Shown here: piece by piece, positions 53,231 to 61,695 of the stretch
Position numbering within the stretch: position 1 is the first letter of the stretch
Layout: every line of letters begins with the position of its first letter
Source: UBA12077 sp963665525
GTDB taxonomy: Bacteria > Bacteroidota > Bacteroidia > Bacteroidales > UBA12077
Reading direction: 5' to 3'
Assembly (NCBI GenBank): GCA_963665525.1
Contig: OY762280.1
Coordinates: 434,001 to 498,000 of the forward strand
DNA length: 64,000 nucleotides
Position numbers and translations under genes: made by a program
Notes under the pieces: model-generated
Seen by the model: the letters and a program-made list of their open reading frames with translations, nothing else
Told to the model about the DNA's origin: nothing
Databases searched by the model: none

Positions 53231-56200
53231 TTAAAAATCTTTCTCCATCGCTTTTTCAAGTGTCACATCAATTTGATGATTGATAACTGCTACTTCAACA
53301 GATTCTGGTGTAATGATCTCATTTGAGAATAATCGTTTAATTCTTAATTTGAACCTATTTACAAGTACAATCAATAATGGAAGAATTAACAGGATAAAGA
53401 TTGTTCCGAATAAAATACCATATGCTAGTGCAATTGCCATTGGAACCAGGAATTGTGCATCAGGACTGTTTTCAAGAATTAGAGGCATTAAACCGGCAAC
53501 AGTTGTAACTGTGGTTAACAGAATTGCTCTAAACCTTGATTTACCAGCATCAATTGCTGCATCTAATACGGTCATTCCTCCTACAAGATTCTGGTTATAT
53601 TTCGATAAGAACACAATAGCATCGTTAATAATTGTACCCGATAGGGCAACAAAACCCCATAAACTCATCATAGATATTGGTTCGCCATGAATTCCATGTC
53701 CCCAAACGGCACCAACAAAACCTAATGGAATCATTACCAGAATCATTAATCCCTGGATGAAAGATTTAAAGTAAATCATAATGATTAAAACAATTACCAG
53801 GAATGCAATGCCGAAATATTTTAAAATACTTCCCATTTGTTCGGCAGTATCTTTCTGCTGTCCTTGATGCATGTATGTTATGTCTGGATGGTTTTCCATG
53901 ATATCAGGCATAATTTCACTTTCGATATAATTTAAAATATCTGGTGTCGATTCACTTTGATCTTTCAAATAAGCATCAACGCGGATTTCAGTTCTGCCAT
54001 TGTATCTGTTTATTTTACTCATGCTTCGTTGAGTAGTAAGGTCGGCAACACGCGATAATGGATATTGTCCGCTTTGGGTATTTATCATCATGTTTTCTAA
54101 CTGACCAACAGTTTCTCTGTTATCTAAAGGATATCTAACATAAACCCAGATTTCGTCTTTACCTTCTTGCATACGCTGTGCTAATGCTCCATAATATCCA
54201 TTACGTACCTGTTGCATTAAAGAGTTCTGAGTTAATCCAAGAACATAAGCCTCAGGTTTTAAGGTAATTTGTATTTCCTGACTACCGATCTGACTGTTAT
54301 CAGTAATGTTAAACAGAGAAGGCATTTTTTCAAGTTCAGTTTCCAATTCTCTTTTGGCTTGATCCAGTTCATCAGTATCGTAACCAAGTAAGCTAATTGA
54401 AACAGGTGCACCAAAACGATTCGATGCTCCTACTGCATATTTGTATGCTTCTGGAATTTTTCCTGTTTTTTCAGAAATAGCTCTTTTTATTAACTGATCG
54501 TTAACTTGAGTATCTTCTAAAGGATTTAAGAAAACTCTGATCATACCTGCATTAGTCCCAGATTCTGTTCCGCTGAAGGAACTTCCTATGCTAACCTGTG
54601 TTGCAGAAACATAATCAATGGTATCGCTATATTCAGCAGTAAGCTCTTTGTTAACTTCCCAAATCTGAGTTTCTATCCAGAAAAGTTTTTCCTTAGTTAC
54701 TTCTTCATTAATTCCTGGTTTTAAGGCTAAATCGATACTAAACATATCGGATGGCGACTGAGGGAAAAAAGTAAAAGGTATTTTTCCTCCACCTACTAAT
54801 CCAAAAGTTAAAATTACAAGAGCTGTTATAGTTGCTAAACTTAAGCCTTTATGTTTTAGAATTCTTCTTATTAGAGGTATGTAAAACTTATCTCTTATAT
54901 AAGTAAATGCGCTATCAATCCTATTTCTTAGCTTACCATAAAAAGATTTGTTATTCATTGGTTTTAAAACCTTTGGATTAGCCAGGTGACCTGGTAATAC
55001 AAACATTCCTTCGGCCAATGAAAATAATAATGCTATGATAACAACAAAGGCCATTTCAAACATCATTTCCAGGTTTCCTTCGATAAAAAATAAAGGAGTA
55101 AAAGCAATTACGGTTGTTGCAATGGATGTAAAAACAGCAGGTAAAACTTCCATAGTTCCGTCAACAGCTGCTCTTCGTGGACTTTTACCCATTTCAAAGT
55201 GAGTAAAAATATTTTCGCCAATTACAACACCATCATCAACCAGAATACCGATTATGAGGATCATACCAAATAGTGAAATAATATTTAATGTTACACCGTG
55301 TAATGCTGCTACGATAAACATTCCAAGGAAAGAAGCCGGAATACCCCAGGCAACCCAAAGTGATAATCTGAAGTTAAGTAATAAGGAAAGCATTAAGATT
55401 ACTAAAATAACACCAACAATACCATTTTGTATTAAAATGGATAATTGGCCATCGATAATATCCAGAAAATCCATTAATATTTCCATTCTGGTATCTTTGT
55501 GAGTTTCATTGTACTCTTCGATGTAGTTATTTACATAAACAGAAATTTCTTCCAGATCTTCGGTCATTAATTTCTGAATCATGAAAGTTACACTTGGGTC
55601 TCCCTTAACATAACTTCCATTTGGAGTTTCTTCGAACTGAAGATTTACTTTGGCAATGTCGCCAATTTTAACGGTTCTTCCGTTTTGATTTGTTTTTACA
55701 ACAATATTTTCAATATCTTCAGGTTCAACCGAACGCTGACGACTAAGTACCTTAATCTCTTCGCGTGGATTTTTTATGGTACCACCATGAATGTCAAGAT
55801 TGTTCGATGCAATTGCCGCTTGTATCTCGTCGAAAGATATATTATATCTTCTAAGTTGCGTTTCGTTAATTTCAACAACAAGTTCTAATTTACTGGGTAA
55901 ACCCATCATGGTAATTTGAGAAATATAACCAGAGGCAAGTAAATCATCTTCAACACGGTTAGCCGCTTTGTTTAAAGCCAATAAATCGTTAGTTTCTGAT
56001 GATAATGTAAAAAAGATTGCCATATCCTTTGATCGGTTTTTTGAAACGATTGGCTTTTCTGCACTGGCTGGAAAATTTGAAATTCCATCAACGGCATTTT
56101 TAACATCCGAAAGCAACTCGTCCATATCGTAATTGCTTAAGCCTGTAATGGTAACCTGAGCAAAATTTTCGCTCGAAATGGATGAAAATTCTTTTATTCC

Positions 56201-56428
56201 CGGTATACCACGTATTCCATCTTCAATTAGAGTTGTAACTCCTTCTTCCATTTCCTGAGGCGTAGCTCCCTGGTAAGTAACACCTACTGTAATAACTTTA
56301 GATTCTACCAATGGAAATGTGGCCTTTCTCATAGAAATTAAGCTAATTGATCCGATAAGTAAAAGGATTACAATTACTATTTTTCCATAGAAAGGATATT
56401 TAACAAATGCTGATAATATTTTCTTCAT
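53231..56428 (-). CDS. RND-family efflux pump inner-membrane subunit
   Basis: A 1065-residue AcrB/MexB-like protein with two sets of TM helices and large periplasmic loops. The proton-relay aspartate pair is in GILVDDGVVIGENIF. Other family segments are EEGVTTLIEDGIRGIPG, NNLDIHGGTIKNPR and ALSGTIINDAIV. It exports substrates by proton motive force with the adaptor at 56459 and the TolC at 51776. Its sequence fits the hydrophobe/amphiphile group better than the metal-ion group (no CzcA-type metal motif), although the substrate is unknown. Confidence 0.95.
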   Translation of the reverse strand: MKKILSAFVKYPFYGKIVIVILLLIGSISLISMRKATFPLVESKVITVGVTYQGATPQEMEEGVTTLIEDGIRGIPGIKEFSSISSENFAQVTITGLSNYDMDELLSDVKNAVDGISNFPASAEKPIVSKNRSKDMAIFFTLSSETNDLLALNKAANRVEDDLLASGYISQITMMGLPSKLELVVEINETQLRRYNISFDEIQAAIASNNLDIHGGTIKNPREEIKVLSRQRSVEPEDIENIVVKTNQNGRTVKIGDIAKVNLQFEETPNGSYVKGDPSVTFMIQKLMTEDLEEISVYVNNYIEEYNETHKDTRMEILMDFLDIIDGQLSILIQNGIVGVILVILMLSLLLNFRLSLWVAWGIPASFLGMFIVAALHGVTLNIISLFGMILIIGILVDDGVVIGENIFTHFEMGKSPRRAAVDGTMEVLPAVFTSIATTVIAFTPLFFIEGNLEMMFEMAFVVIIALLFSLAEGMFVLPGHLANPKVLKPMNNKSFYGKLRNRIDSAFTYIRDKFYIPLIRRILKHKGLSLATITALVILTFGLVGGGKIPFTFFPQSPSDMFSIDLALKPGINEEVTKEKLFWIETQIWEVNKELTAEYSDTIDYVSATQVSIGSSFSGTESGTNAGMIRVFLNPLEDTQVNDQLIKRAISEKTGKIPEAYKYAVGASNRFGAPVSISLLGYDTDELDQAKRELETELEKMPSLFNITDNSQIGSQEIQITLKPEAYVLGLTQNSLMQQVRNGYYGALAQRMQEGKDEIWVYVRYPLDNRETVGQLENMMINTQSGQYPLSRVADLTTQRSMSKINRYNGRTEIRVDAYLKDQSESTPDILNYIESEIMPDIMENHPDITYMHQGQQKDTAEQMGSILKYFGIAFLVIVLIIMIYFKSFIQGLMILVMIPLGFVGAVWGHGIHGEPISMMSLWGFVALSGTIINDAIVFLSKYNQNLVGGMTVLDAAIDAGKSRFRAILLTTVTTVAGLMPLILENSPDAQFLVPMAIALAYGILFGTIFILLILPLLIVLVNRFKLRIKRLFSNEIITPESVEVAVINHQIDVTLEKAMEKDF

Positions 56429-56458
56429 CTTTTTATGTTTTTAAATTGAATTAAAAGA

Positions 56459-57574
56459 TTAGATTCTAGCAGCAACAGCTGTACCTTCTCTTACATCGGC
56501 AAGCGATTCTGTTACAATTAATTCATTTTCACTTACTCCGGAAATAATGTAATAATCTTCTAATGTTCTTTCGATGCGAACTGTTTTTGAAACCAATACG
56601 TTATTCTCAATTACATATACTTGGTTGTTATCTAAAAGTGCTTCGCGAGGAATCTTAAATCCGTTTACATTTTTCGAAATGCTAAATTCAACATCAATAT
56701 ATTCACCTTCAAGGAATGCGTTATTTCCATTTGGATAATAATCGATGTAAATATTTATTGATTGAGTTGATGCATCAACAAAGTTGGCTATTCTAGAAAC
56801 TTTACCTTTTTCGGTATTGTTAACACCTATTAAATTAACAGAGTTCCCTAGTTTTATCCATTTTGCATCTTCTGGTAAAACAGGAACTGTTACTTCTAAT
56901 TTATCGGTACGAATAATTGAAGCAAGTTCAGCCCCCATACTTGCAACCGAACCAATTTCTTTATTTACTGTTTTAAAACTGCCATCGAAAGGAGCGTAAA
57001 GAGTATATTTGGTAAGATTTATTTCTTGTTGGCGAAGCGAATAATATTCACTTAATACACCTTGCGATGCTAAATATATTTGCTCTTGCTCCGAATTAGT
57101 TTTTGGGAGTTCAGGTAAGTTAGCATCAACTTTTATACAGTTAAAGAAGTTTTTCCATTTATTATATTCATCCGGGTAGTCAATATTAATATCAGGTAGT
57201 ATATTCGAAATTGTTCTTAAGAAACTACTCTTACCAGACATTAATGCTGCTTTTGCATCTTCACTATAAATCTCTATTAACAGATCATTCTTGCTAAAAT
57301 TCTGCCCGCTTTTAAATGCTATGTTTCCTTGTATTATTTTTCCTGTAACTTCGGCAGATAGCGAAATGTTCTCATACGATGATATTCGACCTCTATAAGT
57401 AATGTTAGAATCGAAATTTTTATTTTCTGCTTTTTGAGCTTTTACATTTAATAGAGTTTTAGCCTGATCGTTCTTTTTAGGAACAGGTTTACTCATGATT
57501 AATTTGCCGGTTATCATAACAGATAAAAATAAAACTGCTATTGCGGCAATGGTGTAAATAATTTTTGTTTTCAT
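56459..57574 (-). CDS. RND efflux periplasmic adaptor (membrane fusion protein)
   Basis: A 371-residue adaptor with an N-terminal membrane anchor (about 5-27), a barrel-sandwich/lipoyl region around YENISLSAEVTGKIIQGN and LYAPFDGSFKTVN, a short alpha hairpin and a C-terminal beta barrel (IPREALLDNNQVYV). It bridges the RND pump and TolC. It is first in the minus-strand efflux operon, divergent from the LytS gene at 57820; the shared gap 57575-57819 shows no clear operator. Confidence 0.93.
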   Translation of the reverse strand: MKTKIIYTIAAIAVLFLSVMITGKLIMSKPVPKKNDQAKTLLNVKAQKAENKNFDSNITYRGRISSYENISLSAEVTGKIIQGNIAFKSGQNFSKNDLLIEIYSEDAKAALMSGKSSFLRTISNILPDINIDYPDEYNKWKNFFNCIKVDANLPELPKTNSEQEQIYLASQGVLSEYYSLRQQEINLTKYTLYAPFDGSFKTVNKEIGSVASMGAELASIIRTDKLEVTVPVLPEDAKWIKLGNSVNLIGVNNTEKGKVSRIANFVDASTQSINIYIDYYPNGNNAFLEGEYIDVEFSISKNVNGFKIPREALLDNNQVYVIENNVLVSKTVRIERTLEDYYIISGVSENELIVTESLADVREGTAVAARI

Positions 57575-57819
57575 GATAATGATATTTTAATGATTATATA
57601 ATTTCAATTTCTGGAGCAATGTTAGGGAGTATCGAGCGTACTATAAAATCTATTGAACCAAGTCTAGGGATTTTTAAACAAACATCTTTTTACCTTGAAT
57701 AATGGTTTTATTTGACGATTATTCGATAAATGTGTACATTCGTTAATGGAAGAAAAGTGTTGGTTCAAAAAACTTGAACTCTTGTTGGAGCCCCAATAAA
57801 TTTGACAAAAAATCAGATT

Positions 57820-58845
57820 ATGAAGACAAAAACATATATTTCAAATTGGTTTAAATTTATTATTTGGCTGTCATTTGCAGTTCTTTTTTTATCAACAGGG
57901 ATTTATTTCTTTCCTTTTAAATATGCGCTTATTGGAGCTTTGGTATCTTCGTGTACTTTTCTGGCTATTTTAATAATAAATGAATACTGGCTTTTTCCAC
58001 GATATTTTGTAGAAGATAGAAGGAGATTTATTCTTATCAATCTAATAATAGTATTTATATTAACAGTACTTAACTTCTACTTAGATTATATACTTACACC
58101 CAGAGAGTTATCGAAATTCGCAGATACTCCTAAAATGGATATGCCAATATATTTCCCAATACTGCGTTCTTTTGGGATGGTTTCAATGGCTAATTTTATT
58201 AGTATAACATTATTGTTAGCAACAGAATTAAAGCGTAAGGCAGAGAATGAAAAGCAATTAAAAGAAGAAAAGTTGGGAACTGAAATCAAGTTATTAAAAG
58301 CACAAATTAATCCACATTTCATTTTTAATGCTTTAAATAATATTTACTCACTTACTTATACTAAAACAGAAACAGCACCCGATAGCGTTTTAAAACTTTC
58401 AGAGATGCTTCGTTATGTTTTTTATGATTGTAGTAAAGATCAGGTTAAATTGATAGGCGAAGTAGATTATATTTCTAATTTTATAGCTTTTCAGCAAATG
58501 AAATCGGAACACGAACAAAAAATTCAGTTTGATTTTACAGGTATAAAAAAGGATTTGGATATTTCTCCAATGATTTTTATTCCTTTTATAGAAAATGCAT
58601 TTAAATACAGTAAAATTGAAGAATACATAGATGCATATGTGCAAATAAAAATATCAACTAATCATAATACATTAATATTTGATATAAAGAATACAGTTCC
58701 TAATCAAGGGAAAGCATTAGCGGGAAATGGATTAGGTATTAAAAATGTTAAGCAACGATTAAATCTGCTTTATCCTGATAAATATGATCTTCAAATCGAA
58801 GAAAATGAATCAAGCTATTCTATAAATCTTAAAATTACTGTGTAA
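57820..58845 (+). CDS. LytS/YehU-type sensor histidine kinase
   Basis: A 341-residue membrane kinase from ATG 57820; an upstream in-frame TTG at 57802 is not supported. Four TM segments lie in the first 150 residues. The His_kinase domain has QINPHFIFNALNNIYSLTY with the phospho-acceptor His, and the HATPase ends with LAGNGLGIKNVKQRLNLLYP. It overlaps the regulator gene by one base (TAATG), so the pair is a two-component system. Its position divergent from the efflux operon suggests it may control that operon. Confidence 0.93.
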   Translation: MKTKTYISNWFKFIIWLSFAVLFLSTGIYFFPFKYALIGALVSSCTFLAILIINEYWLFPRYFVEDRRRFILINLIIVFILTVLNFYLDYILTPRELSKFADTPKMDMPIYFPILRSFGMVSMANFISITLLLATELKRKAENEKQLKEEKLGTEIKLLKAQINPHFIFNALNNIYSLTYTKTETAPDSVLKLSEMLRYVFYDCSKDQVKLIGEVDYISNFIAFQQMKSEHEQKIQFDFTGIKKDLDISPMIFIPFIENAFKYSKIEEYIDAYVQIKISTNHNTLIFDIKNTVPNQGKALAGNGLGIKNVKQRLNLLYPDKYDLQIEENESSYSINLKITV

Positions 58846-59573
58846 TGAAAATAAGATGCATCGTTGTTGACGATGAGGCATTAGCCCGAAAGTATATAAA
58901 AGATTATATCACAAAAATACCTTTTCTCGAATATGTTGGTGATTTTAATTCCCCATTAAAAGCATACGATTTACTGGAACAAGGTAAAGTTGATTTAATG
59001 TTTTTGGACATTCAGATGCCCGATATAACAGGTTTAGACTTTTTAAGAAGTTTAAATAAAAAACCTTTTGTTATACTTACTACTGCTTACAAAGAATATG
59101 CACTAGAAGGTTATGAGTTAGATATCTCTGATTATTTATTAAAGCCTTTTTCATTTGATAGATTTTTAAAAGCAGTGAATAAAGTAAATTCACAAATTCA
59201 AAAACAAGAAAAGAAAGAAGAAAAAAAATCAGATTATAATCAAACTGATTTTCACGATGAATATATTATAATTCGAGCCGATAGAAAATATTACAAAATT
59301 AATTACGACGATTTAATTTACGTTGAAGGACAAAAAGCATATGTTACTTTTCATTCCGAAGGTAAAAAGAATGTTACAGCCTTAGCTTCTTTAAAAGAAC
59401 TGGAAGAAAAACTACCCGATAAGAAATTTATTCGTATTCATAAATCATATATTGTTTCGGTTAAAAAAATAGACTCATTAGAAGGTAATCAAATTGAAAT
59501 AGCCGGAGAGAAGCTTCCTGTGGGTAAAAGCTTTAAATCAAAAGTGGACGACTTGTTTGGATTAGATGAATAA
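58845..59573 (+). CDS. LytTR-family response regulator
   Basis: A 242-residue regulator with a receiver (CIVVDDEALARK, phospho-Asp in LMFLDIQMPDITG, Lys in YLLKPFSF) and a C-terminal LytTR DNA-binding domain (IIIRADRKYYKINYDDLIYV, FIRIHKSYIV). It is the partner of the kinase just upstream. LytTR proteins bind paired 9-bp repeats; I did not identify such sites here. Confidence 0.94.
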   Translation: MKIRCIVVDDEALARKYIKDYITKIPFLEYVGDFNSPLKAYDLLEQGKVDLMFLDIQMPDITGLDFLRSLNKKPFVILTTAYKEYALEGYELDISDYLLKPFSFDRFLKAVNKVNSQIQKQEKKEEKKSDYNQTDFHDEYIIIRADRKYYKINYDDLIYVEGQKAYVTFHSEGKKNVTALASLKELEEKLPDKKFIRIHKSYIVSVKKIDSLEGNQIEIAGEKLPVGKSFKSKVDDLFGLDE

Positions 59574-59590
59574 ACTATAGTTGGTTTTAC

Positions 59591-59625
59591 TTGACATTTA
59601 GATGATATTGTTATAAATTTAACAA
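59591..59625 (+). promoter_or_regulatory. Promoter with perfect-arm Rex-like operator before the Cys-rich gene
   Basis: TTGTTATAAATTTAACAA (59608-59625) has exact TTGTTA and TAACAA arms. A TTGACA at 59591 and TAAATTTA at 59614 (one mismatch to TAnnTTTG) form a possible promoter with a 17-base spacer, whose downstream element lies under the operator. The operator ends 25 bp before the ATG at 59651. Confidence 0.65.
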
Positions 59626-59650
59626 TATACCTTATTTAAAACTAATCAAG

Positions 59651-59902
59651 ATGAGCGATCAAAACTGTCCTAAGGTGGAAAAGTGTCCTTTATTTAATGG
59701 ACATTTATTAAAAAGAAAAGGATCAGAAGATTCTTATAAGAATTTGTATTGTAAAGCTGGTAAAGCAAAATGGTCTGCTTGTATGAGATACCGAACTGCA
59801 GAAAAGGTTGGTAAATGTGCCGATTGGGTTTTACCAAATTGCACAATGAGTCTGGATGAGATTGTTGCTAAGATGAAATCAAAAGGCGAACTCGTTGTTT
59901 AA
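59651..59902 (+). CDS. Small cysteine-rich cytoplasmic protein
   Basis: An 83-residue protein with no signal peptide and six cysteines: NCPKVEKCPLFNG at the N-terminus, then YCKAG, SACMRY, KCADW and NC. The spacing suggests a metal or Fe-S site, but it does not match a known ferredoxin motif. I do not recognise the family. The promoter carries a Rex-like site with perfect arms, which ties it to redox or hydrogen metabolism. Confidence 0.75.
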   Translation: MSDQNCPKVEKCPLFNGHLLKRKGSEDSYKNLYCKAGKAKWSACMRYRTAEKVGKCADWVLPNCTMSLDEIVAKMKSKGELVV

Positions 59903-60105
59903 AAAATATCTAAATTCTAAGTGCTAAATAATGATCTATATAGAAGAATTTCTTATCTCATTATCTACTAAATTTCGTCAAAATTTATAAAAACTTATTT
60001 GTTTATCAGATAATTATACTTAACTTGTATTAAATAGGTGACAAATAGAATATTAATCTTATTTCTGATTAGCTAGTACTAATTATAATAATAGTGGATT
60101 ACGTT

Positions 60106-60483
60106 ATGATTGATGATTTATATATAAGTGATACACCATCGACACCTTCAATTGAGTTTAAGAAATCTGGATCTTTAAAAATTGAAGGAAAATCCTTGCC
60201 TGAAGATCCAAAAAGATTTTTTGGTCCATTGTTTGAGTGGGCTGAAGCGTTGGATTCTGAAAGTGTTAATATTAATATCAAATTAGAATATGTTAATACT
60301 TCATCGTCGAAAAGAATTATTGAGTTTCTGAAAATCGTTGATAATAATAAAAAGATTCATAAGATAGATTTAAATTGGTTTTATGAGGCAGATGATCCTG
60401 ATATGCTTGAATTTGGAGAGATAATTGAGCATAATTTACGGAGAACCAAAGCAAAGTATATATCTTATGAAGATGAATATTAA
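60106..60483 (+). CDS. SiaC-family regulatory phosphoprotein (DUF1987)
   Basis: A 125-residue protein from ATG 60106; a GTG at 60094 would add four residues. The family signature is visible: IDDLYISDTPSTPSIEF, LKIEGKSLPEDPKRFFGPL and YVNTSSSKRIIEFLKIVD. In Pseudomonas, SiaC is switched by the PP2C phosphatase SiaA and kinase SiaB to control a diguanylate cyclase. The PP2C at 21774 and the HATPases in this window could in principle be partners, but nothing here shows that. Preceded by 203 bases without another feature. Confidence 0.82.
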   Translation: MIDDLYISDTPSTPSIEFKKSGSLKIEGKSLPEDPKRFFGPLFEWAEALDSESVNINIKLEYVNTSSSKRIIEFLKIVDNNKKIHKIDLNWFYEADDPDMLEFGEIIEHNLRRTKAKYISYEDEY

Positions 60484-60492
60484 AATAAACTA

Positions 60493-60520
60493 AAAAATAA
60501 GGTCATTTGACCTTATTTTT
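60493..60520. terminator. Bidirectional terminator between convergent genes
   Basis: AAAAATAAGGTCA pairs with TGACCTTATTTTT over a 2-base loop, with A- and T-rich ends. It overlaps the stop of the qmoC-like gene. Confidence 0.85.
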
Positions 60521-61613
60521 ATTTTCTATCAACAGCAATGGCAAAAACCATTGCTACTACCCGATACAATAAATGACCGAACTTGGTGTAAGGCAGGTAA
60601 ACAATAATAAACCATACACAAACCAAGTGAAAGAAATACAAATGATAGGCTAAGCCCCAATTTAAGAATCGGGCAGCTTCAACTAGCACTCCCGATAGTG
60701 TAAGTAAAAACATGGATACCAAGAATAGCCAATCGGTATAAGTGCTATTCCCAAAATCTTTTTTGTTAAACAATCTGTTGGCAATCATTATTCCTAATCC
60801 TACAAATAACATAATAGCAGCAATATTTCCTGCTATTTTAACAGGATGTTCTAATCCTAATGGATAGTTATGAGTTACTGTTGCATATATAGCAAAAACT
60901 GTAACTGCTAACAATAAAATAAAACCATAGAAAACTAATATGTGCGCAATTTTTCTTGTTTTTTGAGCTGAACATGCACTAAATTTGGAATGTAGCATTA
61001 GTTCTTTACGAATTGAGAATAGATTTTTAATAAAGCTTCCTTTAGGGTTTAAATCTGGATTTTGCTTTTTCATATCATTCCAGAAGTTTCGCAAACCAAC
61101 AATTCCTAAACCAATGCTTAAAAACCATAGCAAACTAAATGAACCATTTAACCAGGCATGTGGAAAGAATTTTGAATAATTTACAGGTCCTTCTGGAATT
61201 TGTAGCGTTCCAGCCAAATATAAGATTGCAGATATTATAACAATTGGTATTATCAATGCTATAGGCAAGAATTTTGGATTATTTAATATTTTACCTAAGA
61301 ATTTTGGTTTTGCATAATGCTGATAAGAAATTTCACGAACAGCCGATATGACATCAGCAGGTTGCACTCCACGTGGGCAATATGTGCTGCAATCTCCACA
61401 TTGATGACAAAGCCAAATGTCTGGATTTCCTATCAGTTTATCTTTCATTCCCCATCCTGCCCAAATCATTTCTTTTCTTGGGAAAGGTCTTTCTTCTGGA
61501 GCTAATGAACAAACAACCGTACAGTTCCCACACTGCATACATTCGTTTAGCGAACTTTTACTTACCTGTTTTAGTTGCTTTTTGAATTTTATATCGGGAT
61601 TTACTTCAATCAT
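60519..61613 (-). CDS. qmoC: QmoC-like: HdrC-type Fe-S domain fused to NarI/HdrE-type membrane domain
   Basis: A 364-residue protein. The N-terminal 100 residues carry two [4Fe-4S] motifs, CMQCGNCTVVC and CHQCGDCSTYCP. The rest has about six TM helices with histidines suited to binding haem b (HSKFSACSAQKTRKIAH, EHPVKIAGNIA, AYHLYFFHLVC). This HdrC-HdrE fusion is the layout of QmoC, which exchanges electrons with the quinone pool. It lies downstream of the QmoB-like gene on the same strand. Qmo is best known from sulfate reducers and green sulfur bacteria. No apr or dsr gene is in the window. Confidence 0.85.
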   Translation of the reverse strand: MIEVNPDIKFKKQLKQVSKSSLNECMQCGNCTVVCSLAPEERPFPRKEMIWAGWGMKDKLIGNPDIWLCHQCGDCSTYCPRGVQPADVISAVREISYQHYAKPKFLGKILNNPKFLPIALIIPIVIISAILYLAGTLQIPEGPVNYSKFFPHAWLNGSFSLLWFLSIGLGIVGLRNFWNDMKKQNPDLNPKGSFIKNLFSIRKELMLHSKFSACSAQKTRKIAHILVFYGFILLLAVTVFAIYATVTHNYPLGLEHPVKIAGNIAAIMLFVGLGIMIANRLFNKKDFGNSTYTDWLFLVSMFLLTLSGVLVEAARFLNWGLAYHLYFFHLVCVWFIIVYLPYTKFGHLLYRVVAMVFAIAVDRK

Positions 61614-61621
61614 CTTACTTC

Positions 61622-61690
61622 AATTAAAAATTAATAATTAAGAATGAAAAATGCTTTTAATTATACATTATTAATTCTTCATTTTTAATT
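61622..61690. repeat. AT-rich inverted repeat between the qmo-like genes
   Basis: Left arm 61622-61646 and right arm 61666-61690 are 25 bases each and complementary with three mismatches, enclosing a 19-base loop. It could be a MITE-like insertion or an mRNA hairpin separating qmoB and qmoC expression. Confidence 0.65.
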
Positions 61691-61695
61691 AGGTG

